64,000 bases of DNA from Carboxylicivirga linearis (GCF_018271995.1 NZ_JAGUCO010000002.1:496001-560000); one strand, 5' to 3'; positions 27,656 through 38,456 are shown, counted from the first letter of the stretch. Made by a program: numbers and translations. Notes: a model not told the origin generated them from the letters alone.

Positions 27656-27994
27656 TTACTTTAACTGATCCATATCCTCTTCACCCGTAATCTCGTGTGT
27701 TTTTCTCAAGAGTGTAAGCAAATAAGCAACAACACCAAAGCTGATTACAATTGCTGTTAAAATCAAAGCCTGCGGCATTGGATCAGCCATATTTGATGAA
27801 GCTGCTTCGGTTGAAGATGATAAAAACGATGGTTGAGCATCGGGAGTTACTCCTGATGCTACAAATATTAATAAGTTAGTGGCATTGCCTAAAAACAACA
27901 CCCCCAGTATTATTCTAATCATACTACGGCGCAACAGAAAGAATACACCAACGGTATACAAAACACCTATTACAATAGATAATATTAACTCCAT
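27656..27994 (-). CDS. mnhC: Na+/H+ antiporter subunit C (MnhC/MrpC)
   Basis: A 112-residue NuoK-like subunit with three spans. The segment GVLFLGNATNLLIFVASG and MPQALILTAIVISFGVVAYLLTL are diagnostic for the family. Its start overlaps the end of subunit B by 10 bp. Confidence 0.94.
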   Translation of the reverse strand: MELILSIVIGVLYTVGVFFLLRRSMIRIILGVLFLGNATNLLIFVASGVTPDAQPSFLSSSTEAASSNMADPMPQALILTAIVISFGVVAYLLTLLRKTHEITGEEDMDQLK

Positions 27995-28410
27995 TTTCTG
28001 TCCTCCATCAATAAAAGTATTACCATCACCATTACGCCAATAACTGCAAAATACACTCCTACATCAAAAATAAGCGGAGTACTAATGTCAATAGCTCCAA
28101 TCAATGGCAGCTCAATTTTCCACCATAAGGCATGTAGAAAGCTTTCGCCAAACAACACCCCCAGAATTCCGCTACCTAAGGCAAGAATCAAACCAATAAC
28201 CCGCATGGGTGCTAAAGCACGCAATGTTTTTGATAATAAAGGATGATTATAAAAGGCTATTACATACACTACGATTCCTCCTCCAGCTAGCAATCCGCCA
28301 ATGAAACCTCCACCTGGTTGGTTGTGCCCCCGGAATAAAACAAATACCGAAGCTATAATCATTACCACACGGATAACTCTGGCTGCTAATTGTAATAAGA
28401 TTGCATTCAT
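27985..28410 (-). CDS. mnhB: Na+/H+ antiporter subunit B (MnhB/MrpB)
   Basis: A 141-residue four-span subunit with the conserved RGHNQPGGGFIGGLLAGGGIVVYVIAF segment and a C-terminal STPLIFDVGVYFAVIGVMVMVILLL. It follows subunit A by 10 bp. Confidence 0.94.
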   Translation of the reverse strand: MNAILLQLAARVIRVVMIIASVFVLFRGHNQPGGGFIGGLLAGGGIVVYVIAFYNHPLLSKTLRALAPMRVIGLILALGSGILGVLFGESFLHALWWKIELPLIGAIDISTPLIFDVGVYFAVIGVMVMVILLLMEDRKWS

Positions 28411-28420
28411 ATTATCGTGC

Positions 28421-30703
28421 TTATTTAATTTTTAATAATGAATAAATACCCAATGAAGCCAATACCAAAACTGTTATTTCGCCCATTGTATCAATACCCC
28501 TGAAATCAACCAGGATAACATTTACAATATTCTTTCCATGAGCCACGCTCAACGAAAACTCCTTAAAATATTCTGAGATCTTATCAACATCGGGATTGGT
28601 TGCAGCTGTAAAAGCAATGATCCCCATAGCCGAACCAAATGCCCCGGCAATCAGCAAATCTTTAATGGCTCCTTTGGTTTTGGTATAAATCACCAGCTTA
28701 GGAAGCTTAGGTAACACCAGCACCAGCAAAACAACTGTCAACGAATCAACCAAGAATTGAGTAATAGCCAGATCAATTGCTCCATACATCAAATAGATTG
28801 CCGATATTCCATATCCTACACCACCAATAATTGTAATAACTGATATTCTGCGTAACGTTGAAGGCAATGACATAAATGAAAGAACCACAATAATTGCACT
28901 AATAACGGCTAACACCCACGACAATGAATCGAAATCAACTACAGATGGCTGCCCCCAGGTTTGTACAATAATATACCATAAGAATAGTGCAGCAACAGAG
29001 AAGATGGTAGCCAGATAAAAGCGTTGGTAACCATGCTGAACCACATCAGCTTTCTTCTTATTTACCTTCATAAAATTATCAATTCCCTTAAAAAACTTAT
29101 CTGAGAAATGAACACTGAATATGCTTTCATAAACCCATGTAAAAAGAAGAATTGTTTTTTTACGAAATACAAAAAGCAATACTCCGGCCATTACCGTAAT
29201 AATGCTCAGTATTAATACAAGGTTGAAACCATGCCATAAATGAATGGACAGCTTGATATCTTCGGGTCTTACAGAATCAATGGCCAATTGTAAATAAGGT
29301 TGAATATATCGTTGCGGAAGAATACCAAAAAGCAAGCTGAAGGTTGCCAATAAAAATGGGCCAAATACTTTTGAGATTCCAGCTCGGGTTGGTTCTTTAG
29401 GCCATTGTATTTGTGTTCGGAAGAAAACCCTATAGGCCACATAAATAGATACAAATACCATAAATATATTACCCAACACACTAAACGTAGTCATATAAGG
29501 GGCCGCTTCTGGCACTTGCAGTTTGGCTTCGTAAATCATCTCCTTACCAAGGAAACCAATAAGAGGTGGCACGCCCGCCATTGAGGTAAGTACCAGAACA
29601 GTAATAACCGTTACAACAGGCATTTTCCTCCATAATCCACCCAATAATCGAATATCGCGTGTACCTACTCTTTTATCAATAATACCCGCCAACATAAATA
29701 AGGCCCCTTTATATAATGAGTGAACCAATAAAAACATCAATGCTGCCAGAATTGATAAATCGGTATCAATACCAATTAACATTACCAAAGCACCCAACGA
29801 ACTAACTGTTGTATAAGCAAATATTCTTTTTAAGTCGGTTTGAACAGTTGCAAAGAAGGCTCCTAATAAAAAGGTGATACTACCGAATAAAGGCAGTGTA
29901 AATTGCCACATGTCTGTAGGTCCAAAAACAGGCCCCAGACGCATTAACAGATACACACCAGCTTTTACCATCGTTGCCGAGTGCAGATAAGCACTAACCG
30001 GCGTTGGTGCCGCCATAGCATTGGGTAACCAAAAGTGAAAAGGAAACTGAGCCGATTTTGTAAAAGCGCCTAATATTATCAATATCAGAGCCACCGTTGA
30101 ATAACCACTCGAACGGATTAACTCTGCGTTATCTATCCAGTCTTGTATTTCGTAGCTTCCAACAACGGAACCAATAATAACAAAACCTCCTAATAGTGCT
30201 AGCCCTCCTACGCCTGTGATCAATAGAGCCTGCAAAGCTGACTTTCGCGAGTTTTCCTTATCATGAAAAAAGCTAATTAATAAAAAGGATGAAATACTGG
30301 TCAGCTCCCAGAATATGAATAACAAAATCATATTTCCAGCACTTACTAAACCCAACATGGCCGCCATAAAAAGTACCAGAAAACTGTAGAACTTCGATTT
30401 GCCGCTGTAACTTTTCATGTATCCATTAGCATAGGCGAAGACGAAAATACCCATACCTAAAACCAGATAGATGAATAGTGAACTTAATCCATCAATATAG
30501 AAATTGATATTCAAGCCAAGTTCAGGCAACCAAGAAGTACTCTCCAATATAGTACTTTGATTAAGCACATCTAATGAAGCAAATGCAGCCAACAATATCG
30601 CAGGAATTAACGCGACCAACCATCCTTGCACTTTTTCGAGCTTTGAAAACAAAAATGGCAACAAAGCTGATAAAAAGGCCAATAATAATGCAGTTAGAAT
30701 CAT
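28421..30703 (-). CDS. mnhA: Na+/H+ antiporter subunit A (MnhA/MrpA)
   Basis: The first gene of the antiporter operon encodes a 760-residue NuoL-like subunit with about 20 spans. Visible are ILLFIFWELTSISSFLLIS, KSAQFPFHFWLPNAMAAPTPVSAYLHSATMVKAGVYLL (the quinone-site-like loop with key Lys and His) and LVHSLYKGALFMLAGI. The C-terminal 150 residues carry the MrpA-specific extension. Slightly shorter than typical MrpA (about 800). The complex exports Na+ (or K+) in exchange for protons and supports pH and salt tolerance. Confidence 0.95.
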   Translation of the reverse strand: MILTALLLAFLSALLPFLFSKLEKVQGWLVALIPAILLAAFASLDVLNQSTILESTSWLPELGLNINFYIDGLSSLFIYLVLGMGIFVFAYANGYMKSYSGKSKFYSFLVLFMAAMLGLVSAGNMILLFIFWELTSISSFLLISFFHDKENSRKSALQALLITGVGGLALLGGFVIIGSVVGSYEIQDWIDNAELIRSSGYSTVALILIILGAFTKSAQFPFHFWLPNAMAAPTPVSAYLHSATMVKAGVYLLMRLGPVFGPTDMWQFTLPLFGSITFLLGAFFATVQTDLKRIFAYTTVSSLGALVMLIGIDTDLSILAALMFLLVHSLYKGALFMLAGIIDKRVGTRDIRLLGGLWRKMPVVTVITVLVLTSMAGVPPLIGFLGKEMIYEAKLQVPEAAPYMTTFSVLGNIFMVFVSIYVAYRVFFRTQIQWPKEPTRAGISKVFGPFLLATFSLLFGILPQRYIQPYLQLAIDSVRPEDIKLSIHLWHGFNLVLILSIITVMAGVLLFVFRKKTILLFTWVYESIFSVHFSDKFFKGIDNFMKVNKKKADVVQHGYQRFYLATIFSVAALFLWYIIVQTWGQPSVVDFDSLSWVLAVISAIIVVLSFMSLPSTLRRISVITIIGGVGYGISAIYLMYGAIDLAITQFLVDSLTVVLLVLVLPKLPKLVIYTKTKGAIKDLLIAGAFGSAMGIIAFTAATNPDVDKISEYFKEFSLSVAHGKNIVNVILVDFRGIDTMGEITVLVLASLGIYSLLKIK

Positions 30704-30963
30704 TAACAGTTAGATTTAAAAAGATAAAAGAAACTGTGTTTCTAATTAAAAATCAATTTTGATTACATAAAATTTAAGAGAGGTCAACGGCGAATATAAA
30801 CAATATTTTAATCCTTATGGTTTATACTAGTTAACACATCAAGTATTTAATGTATTTTAATATTAATTTACACACTCAATTGCAACTCATAAATTGATAA
30901 AAGAACAACTCCTACATATAATATGATTAATTTACATTAACATATTTATGAGTTGATACATTC

Positions 30964-32025
30964 TTACTTGTCAGCAGAGAAATTTCTGTTTAAAAACTTA
31001 AGATTCCAGATTTTTTCGGCATTGTTACCAATTAACCAAAATGTAGCTGCCAGAATCAAAAAGAAGATCGCCTTATGCAAGGCATCCCAGAAAAATTCGA
31101 AATATCTGGTATAAAGATTAATAAATAAGAATGTCAAACCAAAGCTACGACTGGTATAATCATCTTGCTTCAATCCCCACCAGATGGCTAACAAAGCAAC
31201 TATACCAAAAATAATGCCATATCCAATCAAATGGATTTGCTTAGTTTCAAACCAGTCATCGAAATTACCATAATTACCAAAGATAGACATCATCCACAAT
31301 GAGATAAATAGATATAGAAGGCCAAGAACGTAGGTGCTTTGTTGAAACTTCTTCAAAAAAACAATGTTATTGAATAGAAAGCTCATACCAGTTAGTATAA
31401 GCCCAAATAGCACAAAACGAAGTGGATAATTCATTCCCAAATAATATGCACCCCAACCCGACACATAGCCTGTTTCGGTTCCAAACCACGCGCCCAACGA
31501 CAGAATAGCAAAAATCCAAACTAAAACAGAAGGAAATAATAAGCCTATAACACCATATATACAGGCAGCAATCAATAGCAAAATTGAAAAATGCCCACTT
31601 CCATTATCTAAAGCCATTCCCAAATAACCAATGGAAGTAGCTGTTGATAAAACAGCCATTATCAGAATAAACTCGTTACTGTAAATCTTATTCGGATACT
31701 TCCGACTACGCTTATAAGCCCAATAATAAACTACTGCAGCTGTAATGGCAAAAACAATGCTTAATGTGAAATTAGACGATGAAAATAGTTTTTCTACTAA
31801 ATCAATTAAAAACTTATCGGCAAACATGGCTGCAAAGGCAATCACCACACAAATCATTGCAATCCAGAACGAATATTCTGCTAATTTCTTCCATTCAAAC
31901 GAGCGAACTTCTATACTATCTTCCAATTGCTTTTTAGTGTCATCATTGATAACACCCGTTTCGTGCCATTGATCAATTATATCACCAATAAACTTCCCTT
32001 GTTTTTTACTTAGTCCTAACTTCAT
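30964..32025 (-). CDS. DUF2157-like polytopic membrane protein
   Basis: A 353-residue protein: a short soluble N-terminus (KKQGKFIGDIIDQWHETGVINDDTKKQLEDSIE, about residues 5-40) typical of DUF2157 proteins, then about nine hydrophobic segments and a short basic tail. It resembles the DUF2157 family, of unknown function. It stands between the antiporter operon (260-bp gap) and the propeller sensor on the same strand; cotranscription with the latter is possible but not shown. Confidence 0.7.
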   Translation of the reverse strand: MKLGLSKKQGKFIGDIIDQWHETGVINDDTKKQLEDSIEVRSFEWKKLAEYSFWIAMICVVIAFAAMFADKFLIDLVEKLFSSSNFTLSIVFAITAAVVYYWAYKRSRKYPNKIYSNEFILIMAVLSTATSIGYLGMALDNGSGHFSILLLIAACIYGVIGLLFPSVLVWIFAILSLGAWFGTETGYVSGWGAYYLGMNYPLRFVLFGLILTGMSFLFNNIVFLKKFQQSTYVLGLLYLFISLWMMSIFGNYGNFDDWFETKQIHLIGYGIIFGIVALLAIWWGLKQDDYTSRSFGLTFLFINLYTRYFEFFWDALHKAIFFLILAATFWLIGNNAEKIWNLKFLNRNFSADK

Positions 32026-32097
32026 ATGATTGTTTTGAACACCGTTTAAAACTAAATGTCTTTTGAGAGATATCCCAAACGAACCAATAACTAATAT

Positions 32098-35000
32098 CTA
32101 CTTGCCTGATTTTGAATACAAAGAATTCTGCTTATTGTTTATCCGATGTAAATTTTTAACTGTAAAGCTAAAAGTACTCCCCTCATTTACAACAGACTCA
32201 ACCTCTATAGTTCCTCCCAATAATTCAACAAGGTATTTTGATATAGCTAAACCTAATCCACCACCTCTGTATAGGTTTTGTGATTTTTCTTCAATTTTTC
32301 GAAACCGATCAAAAATTTTATCCTGATCCACTTTTTCAATACCAATACCCGTATCCTTCACATAAAAACCAACATGCCAACTTGATGAATAGGATACACC
32401 AAAAATAATTTGGCCCTGATGGGTAAATTTAACCGCATTATTGAGCAGGTTATCCAATATTTGCTTCAACCGATCTCTATCGGTAAAGGTATGATCGCTA
32501 AAACCATCAACAAGATGCTCAATTTTCAACTCAACTGTTTGATTGTATTCAACATTATTTCGGGATATTTCAACCTGGTAATATTCAAATAGCTCATTCA
32601 ATATTTGTTCAATGGATGTTTTTTCAATAAATACATTGATGGCATCTGTTTCAATTTTAGCGTAATCAATTACATCTTCAACAGTCTTCATTAACGTATA
32701 TCCGCTTGATTTAATTACCTCAAAGAATTTTCGATTATCAGGATTGGTTAAATCATCACCGATTACATTAATAAAGCCCATAATTGCATTTAGTGGAGTA
32801 CGTACTTCGTGACTTATATTTTTAAGAAAAGAAGTTTTTAATCGATCACTTTCCTCTGCTTTAACTTTTGCTTTATTGAGCTCAGCAGTTCTCTCTGCTA
32901 CACTTCTTTCTAAATCATTAGCATATTTCTCCAATAATTTATTATTCTCGAAAATGACATCTCTTTGATTAATTATTTCTTCTTTTTGCTCTTCAATCTC
33001 CTCCTTTTGCTTGCTAAGTTCCTCGTTTCGCAACATTAGTTCCTTAGTTTTTATGGCAACTACTTTTTCTAATTTATTCTTTTTCTGAATTAGCCTTCTA
33101 TTTTTTAAATAGATTAACAATAGTACCATCAGAGCAATGAATATAATAGCAACAATTATGAACCATGTACTATACCAAAACGGAGGATGCACAGTAATTG
33201 TTAAATCAATAGGTTGCAAACTTTCTTTCCCATCAGAATTAACACCGTACACTGTTAAATTATGTGATCCGGGTTTAAGGTTCCAAAAAGTGATGTAATT
33301 ATTAGTGGCGTCGGCATAATTCCAATCCTTATTCCCATCGAACTTATATTTATACCGGTTTGATTTGGCATTGGCAAAATGCAATACATTAAAAAACAAT
33401 GTAAAAGAACGTACCCGATAGCTTAAATCAATATTTTTTGTTTCATATACAGATTGATTTAACACTATCCTACCGTAAATTTTAGAACCAGACACAACTT
33501 TTTTTCCTTCAACATTAATTGAAGCTAAATAAATTTCTGGTGGATAAGGATTGGATAATATACTATCTGAATGGAAAACATTAAAACCATTATCACCACC
33601 AAAATAGCAATAACCATTACTATCCTGATAGCAGGCATTATAATTGAAATCACGACTTTGCAAACCGTCTTCAGCAATAAATATACTCACCTTATCTTCT
33701 GAAAGATGATTAATATCCTTCAATCTTATTAATCCATTATTTGACGAAACCCATAATGTATTCTTATTCCCAGTAATACCATAAATTTCTTTAACACCGA
33801 GATTAAGCTCTTTTGAAACATCGATAAACTTCCTTTTATCAACATCATACTTCGTTAAGCCTTTATAGCTTCCCACCCAAACATTCTTTTCTGAATCGAT
33901 ATACAAAGCATCGGTTCTAAATATACTTGTATCACTATTAAAAGAGATGAAATTATCCGATGCCTTATCGTATAGGTAAAAGCCATAATATCCACCAACA
34001 TATAAATCTCCGGAAGGAGACTCAGCAACCCCCATAAAGAAAGGTCTTTGATAGTGAATAAACTTTCCGGTTTCCCTATCAAATCTACTGACTACCGATT
34101 TCGATCTATCCCAATCCTCATTAGATACAACCCATAAAGTATTGCTGGAATCAATGAACACATTGTAAATCTTATCAGAAGGCAATGAGTTAGGATCATT
34201 TGAGACGTGTTTGTAAAGCTTTATTAAACGTCCTTTGCTATCTAACAAATTCAAACCTCCCCGGTTAGTTGCTACCCATATCGAATCCTTCGATTCAATA
34301 GCAATATCTTTTACATCATCATAACTTAGTGATAATGGATCTGAAAAATCATTTTGCCAATACGTAAATCTCTTTTTTTCTTTATCAAATACATTAATTC
34401 CATTTTCAGTCCCTATGTAAAGCCTGTTTCCGGATTTAGCAAAACAATGAACTAGTAATGTATTTAAAAAGCGAGAATCATTCTTTACATATTTAATATG
34501 ATTAAATTTATTTTGTAGTGTATTAAAGTAGGTAACTCCTCCTGAATGGGTTCCCAACCAAACATTCTGATATTTATCAACAAAACTGCAAGTGACAGAG
34601 TTTTGGCTTAATTTTGAGATAGCATGATCATCTAAAGCATACAATTCTGAAATTCCAGATTCCTTATCAAAAAGAAACAAGCCTCGCCGGCTACCTAAAT
34701 ACATCTGACCTTTATTATCTTCAAAAATTGTACGAATACGCTTTGTAAACTCCTCTTGGGGATCAATCAAGAAGTGGGTAAAAGTGCTATCTACCTTATT
34801 AAACCGGCAAAATCCTGTATTATATGTTCCAATCCATAAATTATTATTTCTATCTAAATATAAATAATGAATCCAGTCATCAGGCAAACTATTTGTATCC
34901 AACGCTTGATGTGTATAAGCTGTAATTATGTTTTTTTGTCTGTTATAATAATATAATCCTGTCTGATAGGTAGTAATCCAGAGATTATTATTTTCATCAA

Positions 35001-35580
35001 CAAGCAAACGATAAATAGAATCATTGGGAAGTCCATGATCCTTCAATTCAATTTTATGAAATTTTTTCGAATCAGACGACCTCGCATACAGCCCGCTGGA
35101 TGTTCCAACCAATAATTGTTTATCATGATCCTCTGCAACACAAAATACTTCACGCTTTGTTTGACCGTCAGGAATTGTTTCCGAAATAAAATTCTGTAAT
35201 CGATAATTAAAGCGCTGAAGTCCTTTATCCGTTCCAATCCAAAGAGTTTGATCTGAATCGATAAAAAGAGAAGAAATATAATTGGAAACCAAAGAAGTTG
35301 AATCTGTTTCGGAATGATAAAAACAATCAATAGTTAATCCGTTAAACCTATTTAACCCAAATGTTGTGGCAATCCAAATGTATCCGTACTTATCCTGATT
35401 AATAGCTTTTACATAGTTATTTGAAAGACCATCATCTGCTGATAAATGATTAAAGTGCCATTGCTGATGTATACTATTATTAAATTCGTTAGCATGTAAC
35501 TTACTTATTCCGGCATACAAGAGCACCAATACACAAAGGAAATAGTGTTTGTATAAAACAATAGCCGGATTGATTTTCAT
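32098..35580 (-). CDS. Propeller-type sensor histidine kinase
   Basis: A 1160-residue sensor kinase. After a signal peptide, 14 or so periplasmic propeller repeats of the WIAT..GLNR / LWIGT..GL type fill about residues 35-690. A Y_Y_Y domain follows (about 690-800), then one membrane span (WFIIVAIIFIALMVLLLIYL), a coiled coil, and the kinase core. The H-box is ISHEVRTPLNAI (His near 925), with the N-box NLLNNAVKF and G-boxes DTGIGI and GGGLGLAI. No receiver or DNA-binding domain is fused, so it is a classical rather than hybrid kinase. Its partner regulator is not adjacent. In relatives, such sensors respond to oligosaccharides. Confidence 0.92.
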   Translation of the reverse strand: MKINPAIVLYKHYFLCVLVLLYAGISKLHANEFNNSIHQQWHFNHLSADDGLSNNYVKAINQDKYGYIWIATTFGLNRFNGLTIDCFYHSETDSTSLVSNYISSLFIDSDQTLWIGTDKGLQRFNYRLQNFISETIPDGQTKREVFCVAEDHDKQLLVGTSSGLYARSSDSKKFHKIELKDHGLPNDSIYRLLVDENNNLWITTYQTGLYYYNRQKNIITAYTHQALDTNSLPDDWIHYLYLDRNNNLWIGTYNTGFCRFNKVDSTFTHFLIDPQEEFTKRIRTIFEDNKGQMYLGSRRGLFLFDKESGISELYALDDHAISKLSQNSVTCSFVDKYQNVWLGTHSGGVTYFNTLQNKFNHIKYVKNDSRFLNTLLVHCFAKSGNRLYIGTENGINVFDKEKKRFTYWQNDFSDPLSLSYDDVKDIAIESKDSIWVATNRGGLNLLDSKGRLIKLYKHVSNDPNSLPSDKIYNVFIDSSNTLWVVSNEDWDRSKSVVSRFDRETGKFIHYQRPFFMGVAESPSGDLYVGGYYGFYLYDKASDNFISFNSDTSIFRTDALYIDSEKNVWVGSYKGLTKYDVDKRKFIDVSKELNLGVKEIYGITGNKNTLWVSSNNGLIRLKDINHLSEDKVSIFIAEDGLQSRDFNYNACYQDSNGYCYFGGDNGFNVFHSDSILSNPYPPEIYLASINVEGKKVVSGSKIYGRIVLNQSVYETKNIDLSYRVRSFTLFFNVLHFANAKSNRYKYKFDGNKDWNYADATNNYITFWNLKPGSHNLTVYGVNSDGKESLQPIDLTITVHPPFWYSTWFIIVAIIFIALMVLLLIYLKNRRLIQKKNKLEKVVAIKTKELMLRNEELSKQKEEIEEQKEEIINQRDVIFENNKLLEKYANDLERSVAERTAELNKAKVKAEESDRLKTSFLKNISHEVRTPLNAIMGFINVIGDDLTNPDNRKFFEVIKSSGYTLMKTVEDVIDYAKIETDAINVFIEKTSIEQILNELFEYYQVEISRNNVEYNQTVELKIEHLVDGFSDHTFTDRDRLKQILDNLLNNAVKFTHQGQIIFGVSYSSSWHVGFYVKDTGIGIEKVDQDKIFDRFRKIEEKSQNLYRGGGLGLAISKYLVELLGGTIEVESVVNEGSTFSFTVKNLHRINNKQNSLYSKSGK

Positions 35581-35890
35581 AAACTAAAACTGTTACAGGA
35601 TTAAATAAAACTAGCAAAATCCTATATAAGTTTAAAGTAAAACATGTAAATAATCAAATATTTCCATTAATCTAAAATGCAAAGAGAGTATTCTATACAC
35701 TACGTATGATTTAACAATCATAAAGTTAATAGGTATTTTAATCGTTTCTTATTTAACAACAGCTAATTCTGGCCCTGCGTAAATAAACTCACCTACTACC
35801 ATTATTCCTTCTACGAAAAGGCTTGCAGATTATAAATCATCAACAATAAATCCGACAATATTTCCTATAACTTTCCATAATTAGCAGTAT
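35581..35890. other. Non-coding gap (about 310 bp)
   Basis: Region between the propeller sensor start and the DUF2027 gene's terminator. I see no gene. It holds a small palindrome TATGATT-taac-AATCATA (35704-35721) and AT-rich sequence likely carrying the sensor promoter. No exact TAnnTTTG box could be placed on the minus strand. Confidence 0.4.
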
Positions 35891-35926
35891 ACAAAAAATG
35901 GATAAGTACGTTAATTACTTATCCAT
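35891..35926 (-). terminator. Intrinsic terminator for the DUF2027 gene
   Basis: ATGGATAAGTA (35898-35908) pairs with TACTTATCCAT (35916-35926), a perfect 11-bp stem. On the minus strand it is followed by a run of T (35893-35898 complement). Confidence 0.75.
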
Positions 35927-35958
35927 AATTCAATAAAACTCCTATTATTAGGGTTCTT

Positions 35959-36975
35959 TTATATAATTACCATGGTGGCTCCATAGCCGTACTCACGGAA
36001 AGAAGCATCCTGATAGTTATGTTGTTTATACTGTCGCTCCAATAAACGACGAATTTCATTCTTTAAAGTTCCTGTTCCAACACCATGAATAAACACCAAC
36101 TTTTTACCTTTAAACTTAGCATTATCCTTCATAACCTGCTTGAACTTATCAACTTGTATATTCAATATCTCACCTTTACTCAATCCAGCTGTCGTATCAA
36201 TCAACTCATCAATATGCAAATCCACTTCCAGAATACCGGGTTCATCTCTTTTGGCATATTTTTTTCGCACTGGTTTTGCCTCCTTTTCGCGAAGCACCTG
36301 ATCAACCTCATTCTGAGTTAATTGCTCTAACTTTTTCTCAAAATCGCCTTTTATAACAGGTAACAGCACTGCTTTTTCGTGATAATAATCGTTATCTGCA
36401 AAGCTATTCTCTTTGAAAAAGCGAGCCGCTTTAATCTTTATCTCTGTTGAAACAGCTGGTAACTCTTTATAAGCTTTCCCTTTCTTAAACATCAAGATGG
36501 ATACTTTCCAGATACGATCATCAAGCTGTAATACCGTCCTTTTATCCAGACTTATCTTAGTATTAGGTTCAATTAAACCATTGAATTGCAATTCCAAAGT
36601 TTCGTCTTTTTGTTTCTTCGAAATGGTGTAATAGGCAAAGTAATTACTATCATTAACCAATTGAATTCTCAAATGCCCCGATTCAACTCCTTTCTTCTCT
36701 CCCGGAAGAAAAGCCACGTAAAACTTTGGATCATCATCTCCACCTTCCTCTTCGGTATATTCATAGGATTCTTCTTCCACTTCTTCCTCGCTTTGTTCTG
36801 AAGCTTGCGGTGTTGAAGGCTTTTCGTCTTTTATTACCACCAACTCATTTACCATTACAGGTACTTCAAAACCATCTTCATCCTCCACAAAAGCCAGCTT
36901 GCCTTCTACTCGAGAAACTGTTCCTCCTCCACTAATATTTAAAAAACGTACTATATCTCCTGCTTTTACTTTCAT
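35959..36975 (-). CDS. DUF2027 and Smr domain protein
   Basis: A 338-residue cytoplasmic protein. The N-terminal part (MKVKAGDIVRFLNISGGGTVSRVEGKLAFVEDEDGFEVPV) resembles a small beta-barrel DUF2027 segment, followed by an acidic linker (about 55-80) and a second beta domain. The C-terminal 90 residues form an Smr domain: EVDLHIDELI (DLHG-like), then KKLVFIHGVGTGTLKNEIRRLL (HGxGTGxL) and the final YGYGATMVII. Smr domains nick or bind nucleic acids, sometimes in MutS2 or ribosome rescue. The gene is divergent from queA across a 272-bp gap. Confidence 0.85.
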   Translation of the reverse strand: MKVKAGDIVRFLNISGGGTVSRVEGKLAFVEDEDGFEVPVMVNELVVIKDEKPSTPQASEQSEEEVEEESYEYTEEEGGDDDPKFYVAFLPGEKKGVESGHLRIQLVNDSNYFAYYTISKKQKDETLELQFNGLIEPNTKISLDKRTVLQLDDRIWKVSILMFKKGKAYKELPAVSTEIKIKAARFFKENSFADNDYYHEKAVLLPVIKGDFEKKLEQLTQNEVDQVLREKEAKPVRKKYAKRDEPGILEVDLHIDELIDTTAGLSKGEILNIQVDKFKQVMKDNAKFKGKKLVFIHGVGTGTLKNEIRRLLERQYKQHNYQDASFREYGYGATMVII

Positions 36976-37218
36976 GATCTATTTTTTAATGAGAGAGAAC
37001 ATTTGAAACAATTCACAATAATAATCTTTCCACTGTAACTTAACTTATATCGTTCAAGCCCCGGAGGCTTTTGGTTTCATTGAAAGATGATTCTCTGTTA
37101 AATTTCAAAAAACACTAAATATTACTTTTATCTAAGTAATTTGATGATGTTGTATTTATTTCAAAGTCAATTCTCTGTATTTTACAATTATCGTTTCTAA
37201 AAATCGCATAAAGTTAAC

Positions 37219-37226
37219 TAAATTTG
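37219..37226 (+). promoter_or_regulatory. -7 box for queA
   Basis: TAAATTTG matches TAnnTTTG exactly, 21 bases before the ATG at 37248. Because the upstream in-frame TTG at 37224 overlaps the -7 box, the ATG is the better start. Confidence 0.55.
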
Positions 37227-37247
37227 CGGCCTCAAAAACAAGAAAAA

Positions 37248-38456
37248 ATGATTAAGCCGGATATTGCTATTGAAGAATTCACTTATAACCTTCCTGATGA
37301 ACGCATTGCCAAATACCCACTTAAAAACCGTGATTTATCAAAACTGTTAGTTTTCAGGAATGGCACAATAAATCAGAAGCAATTTCCAAATATCAAATCG
37401 GTATTGCCAGACAACGCTATGTTGGTTTTTAATAACACCAAAGTTATTCAGGCCAGACTAAAGTTTAAGAAAGCTACTGGCGCCGAAATTGAAATTTTTT
37501 GTTTAGAGCCACTTAGTCCGATTGAAGTACAAATGGCATTCGATAGTCGTGAAACAACTACCTGGAAATGCATAGTGGGCAACGCTCGTAAATGGAAAAA
37601 CGATCCTTTAACCAAGACCATCAGCATTGATGGAGAAGAAATAAATATAACTGTTGAAAAAGGCGAACAACTCACTGATGCCTATTCGATCGTATTTAGC
37701 TGGGATAATTCTATTTATTCTTTTGCTGAGATCATCGAAAACATTGGTCTAACCCCTATCCCTCCATACTTAAATCGTGAAACAGAAGAGATTGATCTGG
37801 ATCGATACCAAACCGTATATTCCGAACACAAAGGTTCAGTAGCGGCCCCTACTGCTGGTTTACATTTTACTAATGAAATATTGAGCAATCTTCAGGATGA
37901 AGGTCATAAGTTGCTAAATATTACTTTGCATGTGGGAGCCGGCACCTTCAAACCGGTAAAATCAGAGAAGATTGCCGAACATGACATGCATACCGAGCAT
38001 TTTGTTATTACTCAACAGTCCTTAACAACACTTATTAATAATGCGAACCCAACTATTGCTGTGGGAACCACTTCGGTACGCACATTGGAAAGTTTATATT
38101 GGTATGGAGTAAGAATTCTAGAAAAACTTCCAATTGATAAAGGTGTACAACAATGGGATCCATACAATCTAAAAAATACTTATAGTCGTATTGAGGCATT
38201 AAAAGCCCTACTGGGTTTTATGACCGATAACAAAATCAACACCTTGTCGGGTCGTACATCAATTATTATTGTAACTGGCTATCAATTTAAAATGATTAAC
38301 GGTTTGGTAACCAACTTTCATCAACCACAAAGTACCTTACTACTATTAATAAGTGCTATTGTTGGTCAGAAGTGGAAAGATATATATCAATACGCTCTCG
38401 ATAATGATTTTCGCTTTTTGAGTTATGGAGATAGCTCATTGTTGATGATTGATTAA
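37248..38456 (+). CDS. queA: S-adenosylmethionine:tRNA ribosyltransferase-isomerase
   Basis: Transfers the ribosyl moiety of SAM to 7-deazaguanine in tRNA, the penultimate step of queuosine synthesis. Typical blocks are YNLPDERIAKYPLKNRDLSKLLV at the start, FNNTKVIQARLKFKKATGAEIEIFCLEP, TPIPPYLNRETEEIDLDRYQTVYSEHKGSVAAPTAGLHFT, and LHVGAGTFKPV. The 402-residue protein is longer than the usual 340-360, with extra sequence near the C-terminal third (about 280-320), as in other Bacteroidota versions. A terminator follows. Confidence 0.93.
   Translation: MIKPDIAIEEFTYNLPDERIAKYPLKNRDLSKLLVFRNGTINQKQFPNIKSVLPDNAMLVFNNTKVIQARLKFKKATGAEIEIFCLEPLSPIEVQMAFDSRETTTWKCIVGNARKWKNDPLTKTISIDGEEINITVEKGEQLTDAYSIVFSWDNSIYSFAEIIENIGLTPIPPYLNRETEEIDLDRYQTVYSEHKGSVAAPTAGLHFTNEILSNLQDEGHKLLNITLHVGAGTFKPVKSEKIAEHDMHTEHFVITQQSLTTLINNANPTIAVGTTSVRTLESLYWYGVRILEKLPIDKGVQQWDPYNLKNTYSRIEALKALLGFMTDNKINTLSGRTSIIIVTGYQFKMINGLVTNFHQPQSTLLLLISAIVGQKWKDIYQYALDNDFRFLSYGDSSLLMID

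Noticed and set aside
37054-37072. AAGCC-CCGGA-GGCTT hairpin between two divergent genes as a terminator
   Set aside because: Stem of only 5 bp and a broken T-run, and neither flanking gene ends there.
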